From contig MNCI01004119.1 in the NCBI GenBank assembly GCA_015680685.1, positions 224,249 to 288,248 of the forward strand: a stretch of 64,000 nucleotides of DNA. Reading direction: 5' to 3'. Source of the DNA: Gnetum montanum. Its lineage: Eukaryota; Streptophyta; Gnetopsida; Gnetales; Gnetaceae. Shown here in pieces: positions 37,502 to 49,359 of the stretch (positions within the stretch are counted from its first letter, which is position 1; every line of letters begins with the position of its first letter). Below the pieces are notes generated by a model. It made no database searches. It was not told the origin of the DNA and saw nothing but the letters and a program-made list of their open reading frames with translations. The translations under genes were made by a program, and so were the position numbers.

Positions 37502-39187
37502 CTAATGTTTGGATTTTACCTTTGAAGTATGATGTTGATATTAAGGTATGGTTCTTTTGATCAAACAGGTAATGAGTCCATGTCGTTCATGCATCCATAA
37601 AATCCTATGGTCTCCCTTGGCTTGGAATTATACAGTCCCTTTCTCTAATAAAACTGTTAATGAATTGGTGGCTGGATATTTCTCAAACTAAGAAAGGACT
37701 CAAAGGATGAAAAGGGTGTGACTTCAAGGGGATATGATGTAGTTGTGCTAACTATTCTCTTGAGTTCTTGGATGCTTTTTCCTTGGGCTTTCCACCATTC
37801 TAACACTTCATCAAATCACCAAAAGTTGAGTACATAAAAATAAGTCTTTGTATGGTGTCATTCTCACACAAAAAAAATAGTGAGAATTCAAAGCATACCC
37901 CTTAGACACAATAATGAAATTGGGCTACAAGCACTAGTTATGGAACTGGAAAGACATGTTGCCCATGCCTAAAGGTTCCCTCTATCTAAGGCCCTTTCTC
38001 GCTTCCTGGTTCTCCATCTTGCTCTCCTTGGAATGGTGGTCACTTTTTTTAGAGGCATTCTTGTTGCTTCAAGAGGATAGGCTGGTCAAATGTGTTGATG
38101 CAAGGTTACTGAATGTGGTTTGATTGAGCTTGGATTTGGAATGAGTTCTACTTGGTCATATTAACCATAAAACACACACAAGGGACTTTACACAACCTTG
38201 TTCTTGGGTTTCCATTCCATTCCCTCCTCTCCATCTTTCTTTTCCATTTTTCATCTCATTACTAGTTTTATCATTAGTCTGTATCTTGGTTGATGCATTG
38301 TTTTTCCTTGGTAATTTCTTATGGGTAAGTTTTTAACTCTTTCTTCCAAATGAAATTCCTAGAGCCTATGGACTCTTTGGTTTGTGGGTCTGTCAGGGCA
38401 TCAAGGCATGAGCTTGCTTAGGGGAGGACCCACCGACATTCCTTTTTGGTGCACTTGTTAACTTCTTTTCCTTAAACATTTTCTGCAATCAACAATTTTT
38501 TGTTTCATCCCCATCCATGACATCCATTTTATTGGTGTTATCGTTGTTACTTTTTCTCCATCTTTCTTATTCCTTATCTTTTTCCATCCTATCGCTACCG
38601 AAGGTTCGCTCTTAGTCATGGGGGTCCTAGCACAATTTTTTTCAATCTTTCCTAACCCCTACACCTTAGGTAGTCACCAGTATTAAATCTCTAGAATTAG
38701 TATCTACCATAGCCACAACTTAGCCAATGCACTTTACACTAAGGCAAGGTATCACCTACATTGTGATTTATCTACCCTTGCTCATTTGTGACTTTGTTGT
38801 ATGTGCAAATGATGATCATACAACAATGGACTAGGCCTGGAAGAAACACTCAGGATGGACCGGAACTGAAGCATTTACGAAAGGAGCAAGATTGGTGGTG
38901 TGGCTATGGATAAACAATGGAAGGTGCAATCTTGGCATTGCCAACAACACATATTATTCTTTTCTCTCTCTCCTTCTCTTCTAGCTACCAAATAAGGCTG
39001 GATGTCATTATGTACAGTGTTCACTTTTGTGGTCATAAACACTAATGCTATCATGTATTGTATCGTTGATCCGTTCATCGGGCACGTTGAGTCTATCACC
39101 CTGTTCCACCGTCAATGGTCATTCAGTCAATAATCCCATACCTTCCCAATATTTTTTAAGGAATTCAAGGATGAGTTTTCATTTAGT
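37502..39187 (+). other. E1 3' region without ORF
   Basis: No reading frame of note and no envelope-like protein. The region is collinear with 56019-57704 in E2 (nearly the same length, few indels). Parts are collinear on the minus strand with EM (44720-45480) and with 40990-41400. Conserved landmarks are 'tcctatggtctcccttggc', 'acacccttttcat' (rc) and 'gacatgttgcccatgcc'. Confidence 0.75.
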
Positions 39188-39197
39188 CATGGGGGTA
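39188..39197 (+). promoter_or_regulatory. E1 polypurine tract
   Basis: CATGGGGGTA abuts the 3' LTR start. The same decamer, reversed, abuts the LTR at 43252, and variants precede 57715 and 6200. Confidence 0.7.
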
Positions 39198-40017
39198 TGA
39201 TGAATTGCGATATTGCGTACGCGATATCACATCCATGATATCGGATCAACCATGCAATGTCAGATACCCAATCTCGCGACCCATCTCCTTGCCTATAAAT
39301 AAGAGGTGGCACCCTTGGTTTCCACATTAGAAGTTAGTCCCTTAGCCAAAATCTTGCCATTTTTCCCCTAGAGTTAGAATTATTTCTGCGTGCCCGCAGT
39401 AGGAGTCATAGAGTGAATGGATCTTTATTTGAGCATTGTATACCTGAGCACACTATGTATACGACAATAAAGACGAACTTTATGATAAACCTTGCAGCAT
39501 ACAAAATAGATTAATTAGCAATTAATTATTATTTAATGATTTTCTTGTTGATTAATGATTTCTCTCACCCTACAACTCTCTTAGTTAAATACACTCAGTA
39601 CAACCACTTCGAGCATGCGTGTAGCGCTTGGTAACCTAGTAACGATTAGCGTTTGGTAATCCCAACAGCGTTACACTGGTTCAAGATGTGTACAACAAGT
39701 GGGAATGAATACTAGTGTTAGGAGTAATTAGAACTTAGTTAATGAATAGTTAAATTAGATAAGTTACTTAGTTATTACTCTCCCCCCTCCTTACTAGTGT
39801 AGGATATAAAACACATAAAATCCATAAAAATCATATGCCTTAAGCTTACTTAACTATACAACCATGACATACAAGTAAGTTTTGGAAGACAATGATTAAC
39901 CAACCTATTATCATTCCATAAAGGCGCATAGGCACTTAGTCCTTGGAATTTGACCGAATCGTTTGTGAAATGCTCGTATTCATATGGTTGAGCATAGGGG
40001 TACATCACCGCTCATCA
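39198..40017 (+). repeat. E1 3' LTR
   Basis: 820 bp from TGATGAATTGCGATATTG to CGCTCATCA; TATAAATA at 39294-39301. It is collinear with 30646-31451, differing by many transitions and a roughly 14-bp indel in U3. Confidence 0.92.
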
Positions 40018-41456
40018 ACATCCTCTAAATAAAAAACATAGTTCAGTTGCTCACACTATAACATCAGCCCTGTATTGAAAAGCTTAAGAGTCTTATCATA
40101 AGGAAACTCTTCAAAGAATACATAAGGATATGATCCTATATCACCTAGATATCTATCTGAAAGGACCATAAATAGAAAACTTTGATAGTATAACATTGCC
40201 AAAGGATACATGCTTATCATAACATGATTACAAAATGTGCTTTGATATCACCTGTAACAACGTTATCCCAACATTGTCTGGCACCGCAAGGTATTCATTG
40301 AGATCTAATAGATATGGGATGAAAAACCTAGGGAATACACCTTTAAACAAGCAAGCAATCCTTAGAATGAAGTAAGTAGCACAATAGCTTCTTAACATGA
40401 AAATACACCTCAAGGAGAACCTCTAAACTCCAAACGAGGACTTAGCAAATAAGTACACAAAGACATCATCGGTGGAAGGGGAGACGATGCATCTACAAAG
40501 GATGCCTCACCCCCAGACCCCTCATGATCTAGTATAAGGTTCAACAAAGCACTATACTGAAACTATCCAATCTTGGTTGCATACATATCTACGACCACCA
40601 TAGATGAGGGCCATGTAGTTCTCCATGTGAGGTTAGTATGATGAGGACTTAGAAAGGAATGCAACAAGAGGGTTTCCTACTGTTGGCTTGGTACTGCCAA
40701 GCTAAGATGGGTTTTCTAACACTTGAGTGTTACTCAAGGGCACATTAGAGTGTTTCATGATCCCTGAATCATGGGAATAGCCCAAGAGAACCTCTATCCT
40801 TAGACATCTTTCACCATTAGCCCTTCTTTCCAAGATTCAAACCAAGTCCAAACCATGTAACAATGACATTGTATTATTTCATCTTTGAGAGTTACAATCA
40901 AAAGATACCACTATTGCCAAGACTATTACCACTTGGCATATTGTCCAAGGAAGGAGTTTATTTATTGCACTTTTTATTTTTTTCTTTAATTCCTAAAAAT
41001 TTACCTACCTTCAAGCATGGGTAACATGTCTTTCTAATGGGACATTCAAAAATTTATTATTGTGCATGGATTTTATTTTTAATTGTATCAACCTTACCAT
41101 AGGACTACCTTCAGGCATGGGTAACATGTCTTTCTAGTGACATTGTAAGGAAACACTTTTTGTACCATTACTAAGCAATAGGATAGAACTTGCAGTATTA
41201 ATCAAAGAGAATCCACAAATCCCCTTGATGTCACACCCTTTTCATTGCCACTAGGTTCTTCACTCTATTATGAGAATAATATCATTATGACCATGGTAAG
41301 AACCTCTTATTATTGGAATGGATGGATGGATGTTGTGGTCTCACTGTATAGATAATTAGTCCATTATGATTGATAATATAGAGAAATATTCACCTTATTG
41401 CGACTACATTTTTCCTTATTTGATGTGTTTTATTGGAAATTTAACAAAAATATGTA
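40018..41456. other. Host sequence with a minus-strand LTR junction and an Athila 3'-region fragment
   Basis: Nothing codes here. At 40239-40250 'gctttgatatca' is the reverse of a degenerate initiator-Met primer site (TGGTATCAGAGC), directly left of TGTAAC at 40253. This is the start of an LTR in minus orientation whose inner part matches 21366-21480. From about 40990 to 41400 three landmarks of the E1 3' region occur in reverse order: 'catgggtaacatgtctttcta' twice (about 41016 and 41115), 'cacacccttttcat' (41233) and the 'atggatggatg...' block (about 41320). It is therefore a minus-strand Athila 3'-region remnant. Confidence 0.6.
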
Positions 41457-42317
41457 TGATGAATTATTATTGTCAGGTAGCGTCGACCAGCATGTGTTAA
41501 TGCATACCCATTGATACCTGGAAAGATGCATCAACACATACATGTCGACGAAGTGTCTGGTCTTGCCTATATAAATGCACACAACCATGCATTATGTTAT
41601 TGTTCATTTAGTAGCATAGTGATGCTCTTGTAATTTTTTTCCATAACAGTTAGAATATTTTCTAAGTACTTGCAGTAGGACTTAAAGGATTGTATAGTTC
41701 TTTATTTGAGAATCTTGTACCTGAACACATTAATGTGATTAGCAATAAAGACGAGATTCTTGAAACTCCTTGTAGCACTTAGAATAGATTAGATTTAGGT
41801 TCAATGCACTTTACTTTCCATGCACTTAGTTAATATTTATGTTTCATGCATGTTAATCAATCGATGGAATGAGCATGACCAGTTTTGAGCATAAACACGT
41901 ATTCACTTCGTAATCCTAGTAGTGTTATTGCTTAGTTTTCCTAGAAGTATAATGCTTGATAACCTAGTAGTGGATACGTGAGTTCAAGACGTGTACGACA
42001 AGCTAGGAACAAACATTCATTGCTCTTAGGCTAGTTTAGACTTTTTCTTTTTGTTGTTAATTAGATTAAATAATTAATTTCTCTATTATTGTTGAGATTA
42101 GCTTAAGGTCATTACAACATCAGCCATCATATGCCTCACCTTGGACTAAACCATATGTGACAATGCTACCACTAGTCTAAGTCGGAAGACAAGAAATTGT
42201 GATCAAGGATTAATGATCTAGATGCTATAACTAGTCCCATCCATAAAATTTTACTGGATTGTGCATGAGCACTCGTGATTTGTATGGTTGGGCATAGGGA
42301 CTACTTGCTGCTAACTA
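41457..42317 (+). mobile_element. Solo LTR of the Athila-type family
   Basis: It begins TGATGAATTATTATTG and ends GCTAACTA (eroded TCATCA). A TATATAAAT box is at 41568-41576. The 3' half is collinear with the EB LTRs ('cctcaccttggactaaacc', 'gtatggttgggcatag'). Flanks ATGTA (41452-41456) and ATGTG (42318-42322) are a target duplication with one transition. No primer site follows and no polypurine tract precedes, so it is a solo LTR left by recombination between the two LTRs. Confidence 0.8.
41482..41549. repeat. U3 inverted repeat in the solo LTR
   Basis: Arms 41482-41506 and 41525-41549 (GTCGAC...ATGCAT versus ATGCAT...GTCGAC) pair with few mismatches around a loop of about 18 bases, just upstream of the TATA-like box. 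Confidence 0.75.
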
Positions 42318-42418
42318 ATGTGCAAGTAAAATGATAACAAAACATGAAAAATTAGAAAAGATATCAAAAATTAGAAAGATAAAAATAATGAAAAATTATT
42401 AAAGAATTAGAAAATATT

Positions 42419-43252
42419 TGATAAGCAACGAGTCGTCCCTATGCCCAACAATAAAAATCACTAGTGTTCAATAAGCAATTTGGTCAAATTTCGTAGACTT
42501 TAGCTCTCCAAGTACACTAGGTTTAGGAAGTGAATATCAAGGACATGATTATTGTATTTCCAATTTTACTTGTGAAATGTAAAGGTATGATTAAGTATCA
42601 TTGAGGCACATGATTTTAATCATTTTGTCTTTTTCACTAGATTTGCCTAAGTGCTGGAAATAAAGTAAATTTGATATTTAATTAATCCAATAACTAGCTA
42701 ACACTTAACTAATCCTACCATAAGCATTTGTTCCCACTTTTTGTACACATCTTGAACATGTTGCAATGCTACTAGGCTACCAAGGATTAGGCACTACTAG
42801 TATTACCAAGAGTAATGTATGCTCAAAGTGGTTATACTTATGTACATTATTTAATCAATATTAATTACTTAATTAAAATTAATTAAAGAAAAGTGCATGA
42901 ATAATAAATTCATAAGAAAAACATTAATCTATTCCAAGTGCTACACGGTTTGATCAGAAAAGCTTGTCTTTATTACTATTCACAATGAGGTGCTTAGGTA
43001 CATTAGTGCTTGAATAAAGATCCATACACTTTCCAACTCCTACTATGGCCCCTTAGAAAATATTCTAACTATGAAGAAAACAAACAACAAGAGCTTTGCC
43101 AACAAATAAGGAATGGCATGTTTGGATTGTGCACCCAAGTGTTGTATTTATAGGTAGGCACGCATCCCGCGATATTGGATATCTGATAACATAGCACAAA
43201 GCTCTAATATTGGAGCCTCGATATCATAGCCGATGAAGAATTCAATTTATCA
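42419..43252 (-). repeat. EM 3' LTR
   Basis: On the minus strand it runs from TGATAAATTGAATTC to GTTGCTTATCA, 834 bp. At 43253-43262 the minus strand reads CATGGGGGTA, the family polypurine tract. The promoter part (rc near 43140-43155, 'tatttataggtagg') is more diverged than in E1/E2. Confidence 0.85.
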
Positions 43253-45850
43253 TACCCCCATGATTGAATGAAAACTCATCCTCGAGTGAACAAAATGAGG
43301 AACAGCTTCTTTACAAAATATTGGGAAGGTATTAGATTATTGACTGACTGACTAACACACAAACTAACTCAAACCAAACAAATAGATGCTAAGTACCCAA
43401 GTGTATGGATTTATAATCATTTACAAAATTTGATATTCATAACAAAAAAATTAAATACCATGAAAAAAATTAACATCCAAACCTCTCTGGTAGCTTGAAG
43501 ATGAGGGAGAAGATCAAATTGCCAAGAAGAGGTCTTGTTGCATGGGCTTCTGCTACCTACTCCTACGGTTGTTCAGGTTGTTAACCCCTTCTAGCTCTAG
43601 GTCACTTATCCCTTGATTGGGATAGTCCTACTTCCAGTCCATGCTTACCTTTTGGTGCCATTTGTGATCACAACAAAGTCAAGGATTAGCATGTGATGTG
43701 TAACTTATAACATTTAGGTACATTATCTTTTTGGGCAGTTACACTTGGCTAAGTTGTGATCATGGTAGATTGATTATTTTCATATTATTTGATTTTTATG
43801 GCTACTAGAGTTTGTTGAAAGGGTTTGACTTACATAAATGAGTGATTTTAATATTATTTTATTCATTAAATCCTTGTGAAAGCAAGAGAAATTTTGAAAA
43901 AAAATTAGCAAAAACCTAAGGTTTGTAACCCCAACGATGTAGAGCTTATCTTTAGTAGCAGTAGGACTAAAAAATGAGGTAAATCAGACAAGTAGTTTAA
44001 AAGTTATGGGCTTTGAAATTTTTCAACATTAAAGATAATGAAAAAACAAAGAGTTTTAACATAAATTTGAAGTTCTTGGAAAGCCAAAAAAGCCATGAAC
44101 ACAATGAAATGCTTGAAGAGGGTTAGATAATTCACAAAAAAGGAGTTTTTCATTGAAGAACATTGTGAAAGAATGCACAATTAGATGTCACCGATGGAGC
44201 ACACAAAAGGTTTGATTGTGAAACTACCTAAGGCGTTTGGAACTTAACAAATCCAACCAAGAGATATGCAAGTGGATCCTCCCCAAAGTAGGCTCATGTC
44301 CTTAATGCCCTTGCATATCCTCAAACCAAGGATTTTGTGGGTCCCATGTTCAATTAATGATTATGAAAGTCAAACACCAAATCACCAAAGAGACTATAAA
44401 AATATTTTGGCCATATCAAACTAAGAGATTTGAAATAAACATGAGCAAAGGCAGTGATGTGGATTATGGAAAGCATAGGTGGATGATGAGAGAGAGAGAG
44501 AGTGGAATGGAGTCTCGAATTGTGATTGCATGAAGTCCCTTGTGAATTTTTTATGGTTAAAGTGACGTGATAATGATCAATCCCAATTCAAATTAAAACC
44601 AACCACTTCCAATGACTTCACATTAATACTCTTAGACTCACCCAAATCTCAAGGTACAAGAGTACCCCCATAGATCAATCACCATTCCAAAAAAAAAAAA
44701 AAAAAAGCAAAAAGAAGTAGGAAGTTAGAAGGGCCTTCGTTAGATGGGACCTTCATGCATGGGTAACATGTCTTTCTAGTTCCATAACTGTTGCTTATAG
44801 CCCATTATTTTATCTAAGAGTGTGCTTTGAATTTTCATTATTATTTTTTAAATATATTTTTATGATTTTTGGATGGAAACCAAACTATGCAAAGACTTTA
44901 ACTTCCTATTATTGGTCGATAGCATAATGGTGAGAAATCCATGAAAATGTTGATGCACCCCAAAGGGTAGGTAAGTATAAAAAAGTGTCAAATAACCTTG
45001 AATTCACATCCTTGTCTATCGGTTTAACTCTTTCCAAGTTTGGAAACTACCAAAGTCACCAATTCAGTAACAGTTTCATTAAGGAAGGAACTTCATAATT
45101 CCAAAACAAGGAACACCATAGAGTTTTGTGGATGGGTGGATGATGTGGACTCACTACCTGTAATCATGAGAAGAACCATGTCTTAGTTTTCAACACCAAA
45201 ATTCAAAGATAGAATACACACATTAACAATCAAATAACATTATGGTACAAACCACCACTAGCATACAACTATACTTACACTTAGTCCTATTTGGTAATAA
45301 AGAAAAACATTAGAAAAACATAGGAGAACATAAACTAAATAAAGCAAAATATAAAATAAATTGTAAAATATTCAAGAAATATAAAATGTACTAAAGATGG
45401 TGTAAAAAATTGTGAAAAATAAGGAAAAATGAAAAAATGAGAAGCCACTTTGTATGATTTAGCATGGATGGCCATCTCCCCCATGACTAAGTTGAAAGGA
45501 GGAGATCAAAAAAATTAAGTGTGCTTGTGCATCTACTAAGGTGTTCTAGCTATTGGCTCACTTAGGCTCATAGAAAGGTTTAATTTGCTGCATGTTAACT
45601 TGTAGTTTCTTATTTGGGCTTTTAGGTTTGTATATCAACATGGCCCTAGAAGGAAAAGTTTCATAAATGATGTAAGGCCCTTTCCACAATGTTTAGAACT
45701 TAGTTTTTTGTGGCACATGTGTGGGGTTTTAGTAAAGGACCTTGCCTCCTAATTGAAATTTCACCTTTCATATTTTAAGATCATGGTGTTGCTTGTGGAA
45801 TGCCTTGTGCACTTCATTCAAGGATAAGGCCACCAATTGATTCTCATTTA
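43253..45850 (-). other. EM 3' region without ORF
   Basis: There is no convincing coding frame. The portion 44720-45480 is collinear (reversed) with the E1/E2 3' regions. The portion 43670-44700 is not found in E1/E2 and may be an insertion; part of it (44265-44330) resembles 11920-11990. Simple repeats include a (GA)n at about 44490-44504 and an A-run at 44690-44706. Confidence 0.6.
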
Positions 45851-45878
45851 TCATGTTAAGGTTTATTAATAGTTATTT

Positions 45879-46760
45879 CTATGCTAGACTAAGGTCAAGG
45901 TCATGGTCACAAGTTGTTGAAAGTGTGTGGAGCTTGGACTGAATAGGAAGAGTTAGTAGTTTTCTGTACACAAGCTCATAGAACGAGTAGCCTATAAGGA
46001 GTTTCCAAGTTGAGTAGTAAGCCCAAAGGGTAACATTAAGTTTAGTGCTCCATTCTCTCTTATATTTGCTAATTATTCTTGTTAAGATCTTAGTGATCTC
46101 CCTATTCATAACTTCACCTTTACTGTTGCCTTGGGGATGGTAGGGTGTTGTTAATTTATATTCTACCCACAAGTGTTGCATGAGTTTCTAAAAGGTGGTG
46201 CCCATAAAATGAGTACCATTATCAGAAATTAGTACACATGGCACCCCAAACCTATTTAAAACATTTTTTTGTGAAACTTAAGTAGCTATAGAAGATGTAG
46301 CGTTGGTGATGACTATTTTTTTGCCCATTTTGTACAATAGTCAATAGTGATTATGATGTATGCCTTTCCATTTGACATGGATGTGATGGAACCCATGAAG
46401 TTAATGCCCCATATGTCAAAGCGTTCCAATGGTTGGATCCATTACTAAGGTCCCTCCATATGAGCAGTCATCCCACCATTGCATTAGCAATGATCACATG
46501 AGCCAACAAATTGGTGAGCTTCCTTGAAAAGTGTTGGCCAATAATTTTCTACCATTAGGATCTTAATGGTTGTGTGTCTTCCAGCATAGCAGCTCCCACA
46601 AGAACCCTCATGAGCATCTTGGAGAACACGTAGCTAATCAACATTACAAACACCTCAATGAACTAGGCCATCAACGCACACCTTGTAAAGATGACCATTG
46701 ATCTCCATGAAGCATTTCACCTGTTGAAGAAAATGTTGTTTTTTCCTATTTTCCAACTCT
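45879..46760 (-). pseudogene. EM integrase remnant
   Basis: On the minus strand: HEGSC-type zinc-finger start (about 46605), GSCDHC-like second half, WGINFMGSITS (first catalytic Asp is Asn, codon at 46402-46400), VPCVLISDNGTHF (Asp intact, about 46225) and TPYHPQGNSKGEVMNREI (Glu intact although GQAE has become SKGE). It ends with WAYYSTWKLLIGYS and KLLTLPIQ. Several stops are present in the N-terminal half; the last 100 codons are open. Confidence 0.85.
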
Positions 46761-46799
46761 TGTGGCATCTCTTAGGTGAGAAGGTAGGTGAGAATGCCA

Positions 46800-47460
46800 T
46801 CATACTAGTTAGGTTAAATGGGCACTTGTTCATTTAGAGCACGAAAAAAGAGGATTTCATCAAGAAACTAATTAGAAAATGGGCTCTCCTCCTCTTTATT
46901 CTCCCATCTCAAGCAAGACAAGTGGTCGATGACCATGTTCTTAGTTTCCTTTTGATCTACCATTGTGAGATCAAATTCCTATAAGATCACTAGCCACCAT
47001 ATGAAATAGGGGCTCATTTTTTATTTCTTCGTAAGGAACTAGATTTCACTATGGCTTGTGTGCATGAGTATCTTGTACCCAAGCACATAGTGCTTGAATT
47101 TCTCCAAGGCATACACCACCACCATCAATTCCTTCTCTATTATGATGTAATTCATCTATGCACCCACAATGCTTTAGCTCACACAGTGGATATAGTAAGG
47201 ACATTTCTAATCATTCAACTATGTAACCACAGCTCCCAAAGCATAATTGGAAGCATCCATCATAATATGAAATGTTCTGGACTCATTGGGTACTCATACA
47301 ATTCAAGTTTCTGCAAGCTTTTGCTTGAGTTGCTGGAATGTATTCTTGCATTTCTCAGTCTAGATAAATAGATCATCCTTCTTTGTAAGCTCCACCAATG
47401 ATTTGGCGATCTTAGAGAAATTCTCTATGAAGCACTAGTAGTAGCTAGTGTGACTAAGGA
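46800..47460 (-). pseudogene. EM RNase H remnant
   Basis: The minus-strand frame near 47155-47040 reads EKELMVVVYALEKFKHYVLG then YKILMH, equal to the E1 RNase H centre. Upstream, a SMMDASNYALGAVVT-like segment is seen near 47265-47220. Frame breaks occur further 3'. Confidence 0.75.
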
Positions 47461-48330
47461 ATGACCAAACATCTTTAATAGTTTCCAGTTAGTAGGTAAT
47501 TCCTTGGATGATCCTTATTTTCTCAAGGTTCATCTCAATCCTTGCTTGTGATATTCTATGCCCCAAGACAATGCCCTCCTCAACCATCATATGGCTCTTT
47601 TGCCAATTGAGCCAAAGGTTAGTCTCCACACACCTTTTTAGCACTTACTCAAGGTAGTCCAAGGCTTGCTTAAACATAGCCATATAGTTGGAGAAGTCAT
47701 TCATGAAGAATTCCATTCAGGTACTAATCTACTATTGAAAGATGTTGAGGACAAGGCATTGGAAGGTTGCATGGGCATTGCACAGAACAAATGGCATTTT
47801 TCTGTATGTAAAAGTTCCCCAAGGACTTGTGAATGTTGTTTTGGCCTGATCCTCGAGTACAATCTGGATTTGATTATAACCACTATAACCATCCAAAAAG
47901 TTATGATAGCAATGCCTAGAGATGATGTCCAGCACCTGATTCACAAATGGTAATAGAAAATGATGTTTGTATGTCACCGTGTTCAACAACCTAAAGTTAA
48001 TACAAATCCTCCACTTGCCACCTTTCTTTGGTACTATCACAAGTGGGCTAACCCACTCACTATCCACAATGAGATAAATAAACCCCACTTTGAGGAGTTG
48101 TTTAATCTCCTCATTAACAATCTACTTCAATTTAGGATTCACCCACCACTATAACTGCCTCTTTGGCTTCATGGAGGAATCTATATAGATGTGATGCTAG
48201 CATACCCATGGATTAATTTTAGTCAATTCATGATATGACCAGGTCAATACTGTTGGCCATTTGCTGACCACCTTCAACAACTTTTCTTTTTATTCAAGAG
48301 CAAGATTTACATTGATTATAACTAGCATGC
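47460..48330 (-). pseudogene. pol: EM reverse transcriptase remnant
   Basis: Open for 118 codons (48088-47732): GFIYLIVDSEWVSPLVIVPK, KGGKWRICINFRLLN, NFLDGYSGYNQIQI, TSPWGTFTYRKMPF, ending LNIFQ-stop. The stop lies at the same site as in E1 and E2. Beyond further stops the active site reads EFFMNDFSNY: the first Asp of FMDD is Asn (47707-47696), so polymerase activity is lost. The entry block with SSMKPKRQL (about 48180) lacks the TGA found at this place in E1 and E2. Confidence 0.88.
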
Positions 48331-48720
48331 CATTTGTTAAGAAAGCATATTCCATTCTGAATAGCAGAGTTTTCAACTCTAGGGGCTCTTGCCTAAAGCT
48401 CTCATGGATTTCCAACTCTCCCCAGTTAGTGTCATCAGGTTCATCATTGGAGAGTTGGCAATGAACTTACTTTAGTTTATTCATGCCTTTAACATAGGCA
48501 CTCATCAGCTCTCAATTGGTTCCATGCATATTGTTGAGCTACTTTCAGGATCAAATGTTAACCATTGGGTGTCCTCTTGCTTTGTGGCTGCTACATATAA
48601 GTACCTTTGAATTTCTGTCACATTTGCACACTATCTGCATGTTGTAATAAATGTACTTTTTATGGATCATAACTTTTGCACATAGGTACACCCAATTTCA
48701 TTGTACGCAATGCATGTTGT

Positions 48721-49194
48721 TCACTTCCTCTCTATCTTTCCAAAATTGTTTTCCTTGGAAATTTCCAAGAAAAGGTCTCTGATGCCTAGCCATGTATCAA
48801 TAGTGCTTAGCCAAGTCCTTCCAATGATGATTGGAAAGTCCCCCTTGTAGCTATCAACCCAAATTGCTAGGAAGTCAATAGGATAGGACCATCGATAGAT
48901 AGTGATCACAATGTCCTCCACCAACCCCAAAGGAACAGTGATGTATTGATCTACCAACTCAAGATGAATATTGTTGTTCTTAAGAGGAGGTAGGTTTTAG
49001 GTTTTGTACATCTCATGAGAAATAACATTTATACAAGAACTTGAGTCTAGAAGAGCTTTACATGACTCATTCTTAAGGATTTGCAAATAGATTAAGGGAC
49101 TCCTAGGATTAGTTTGTTTCCTGGGAAGGTGACTAGCCTTGATCCAATCAAAGACTACATGGGTTAACATGAGAGTGTGGATTTTTAGAGGCAT
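48721..49194 (-). pseudogene. EM aspartic protease remnant
   Basis: The minus-strand frame gives PRSPLIYLQI, CKALLDSSSCINVISHEMYK (active-site D-S-G has become D-S-S), then after a frame break VEDIVITIYRWSYPIDFLAI and IIIGRTWLSTIDTWLGI. It is equivalent to E1 34100-34570. Confidence 0.82.
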
Positions 49195-49359
49195 TTGGTT
49201 TGACAGGGACTCGAAAGATTATGCAGAGGATCGAGGAGAAGTAGGGCTATCAACCGCGTGTGTTTGTAAGGGTTGTGTAGGATTGTTGGTTTGGAAGAAG
49301 AATCTCTTTTGGGGTTTATTTTCTAAATCACTTAGTTGAGAAGCCAGCTATAAGTTAAC

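Larger units (their letters stand above)
30646..40017 (+). mobile_element. E1: near full-length Athila-like Ty3/gypsy element
   Basis: Two LTRs (30646-31451 and 39198-40017) with TGATGA/TCATCA ends enclose a tRNA-Asp-type primer site, gag, protease, RT, RNase H, integrase, a 1.7-kb 3' region and a polypurine tract. Flanks ACATT and ACATC form a 5-bp target duplication with one transition. The LTRs differ at roughly a tenth of positions by eye, so the insertion is old. Several in-frame stops and a lost integrase Asp make it inactive. A 190-base run of N (37312-37501) hides the end of integrase. The Athila assignment rests on the primer type, the gag motif and the FMDD form of the RT active site. 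Confidence 0.92.

Noticed and set aside
37278-37560. Open frames across 37312-37501
   Set aside because: They consist of unknown bases of the assembly gap.
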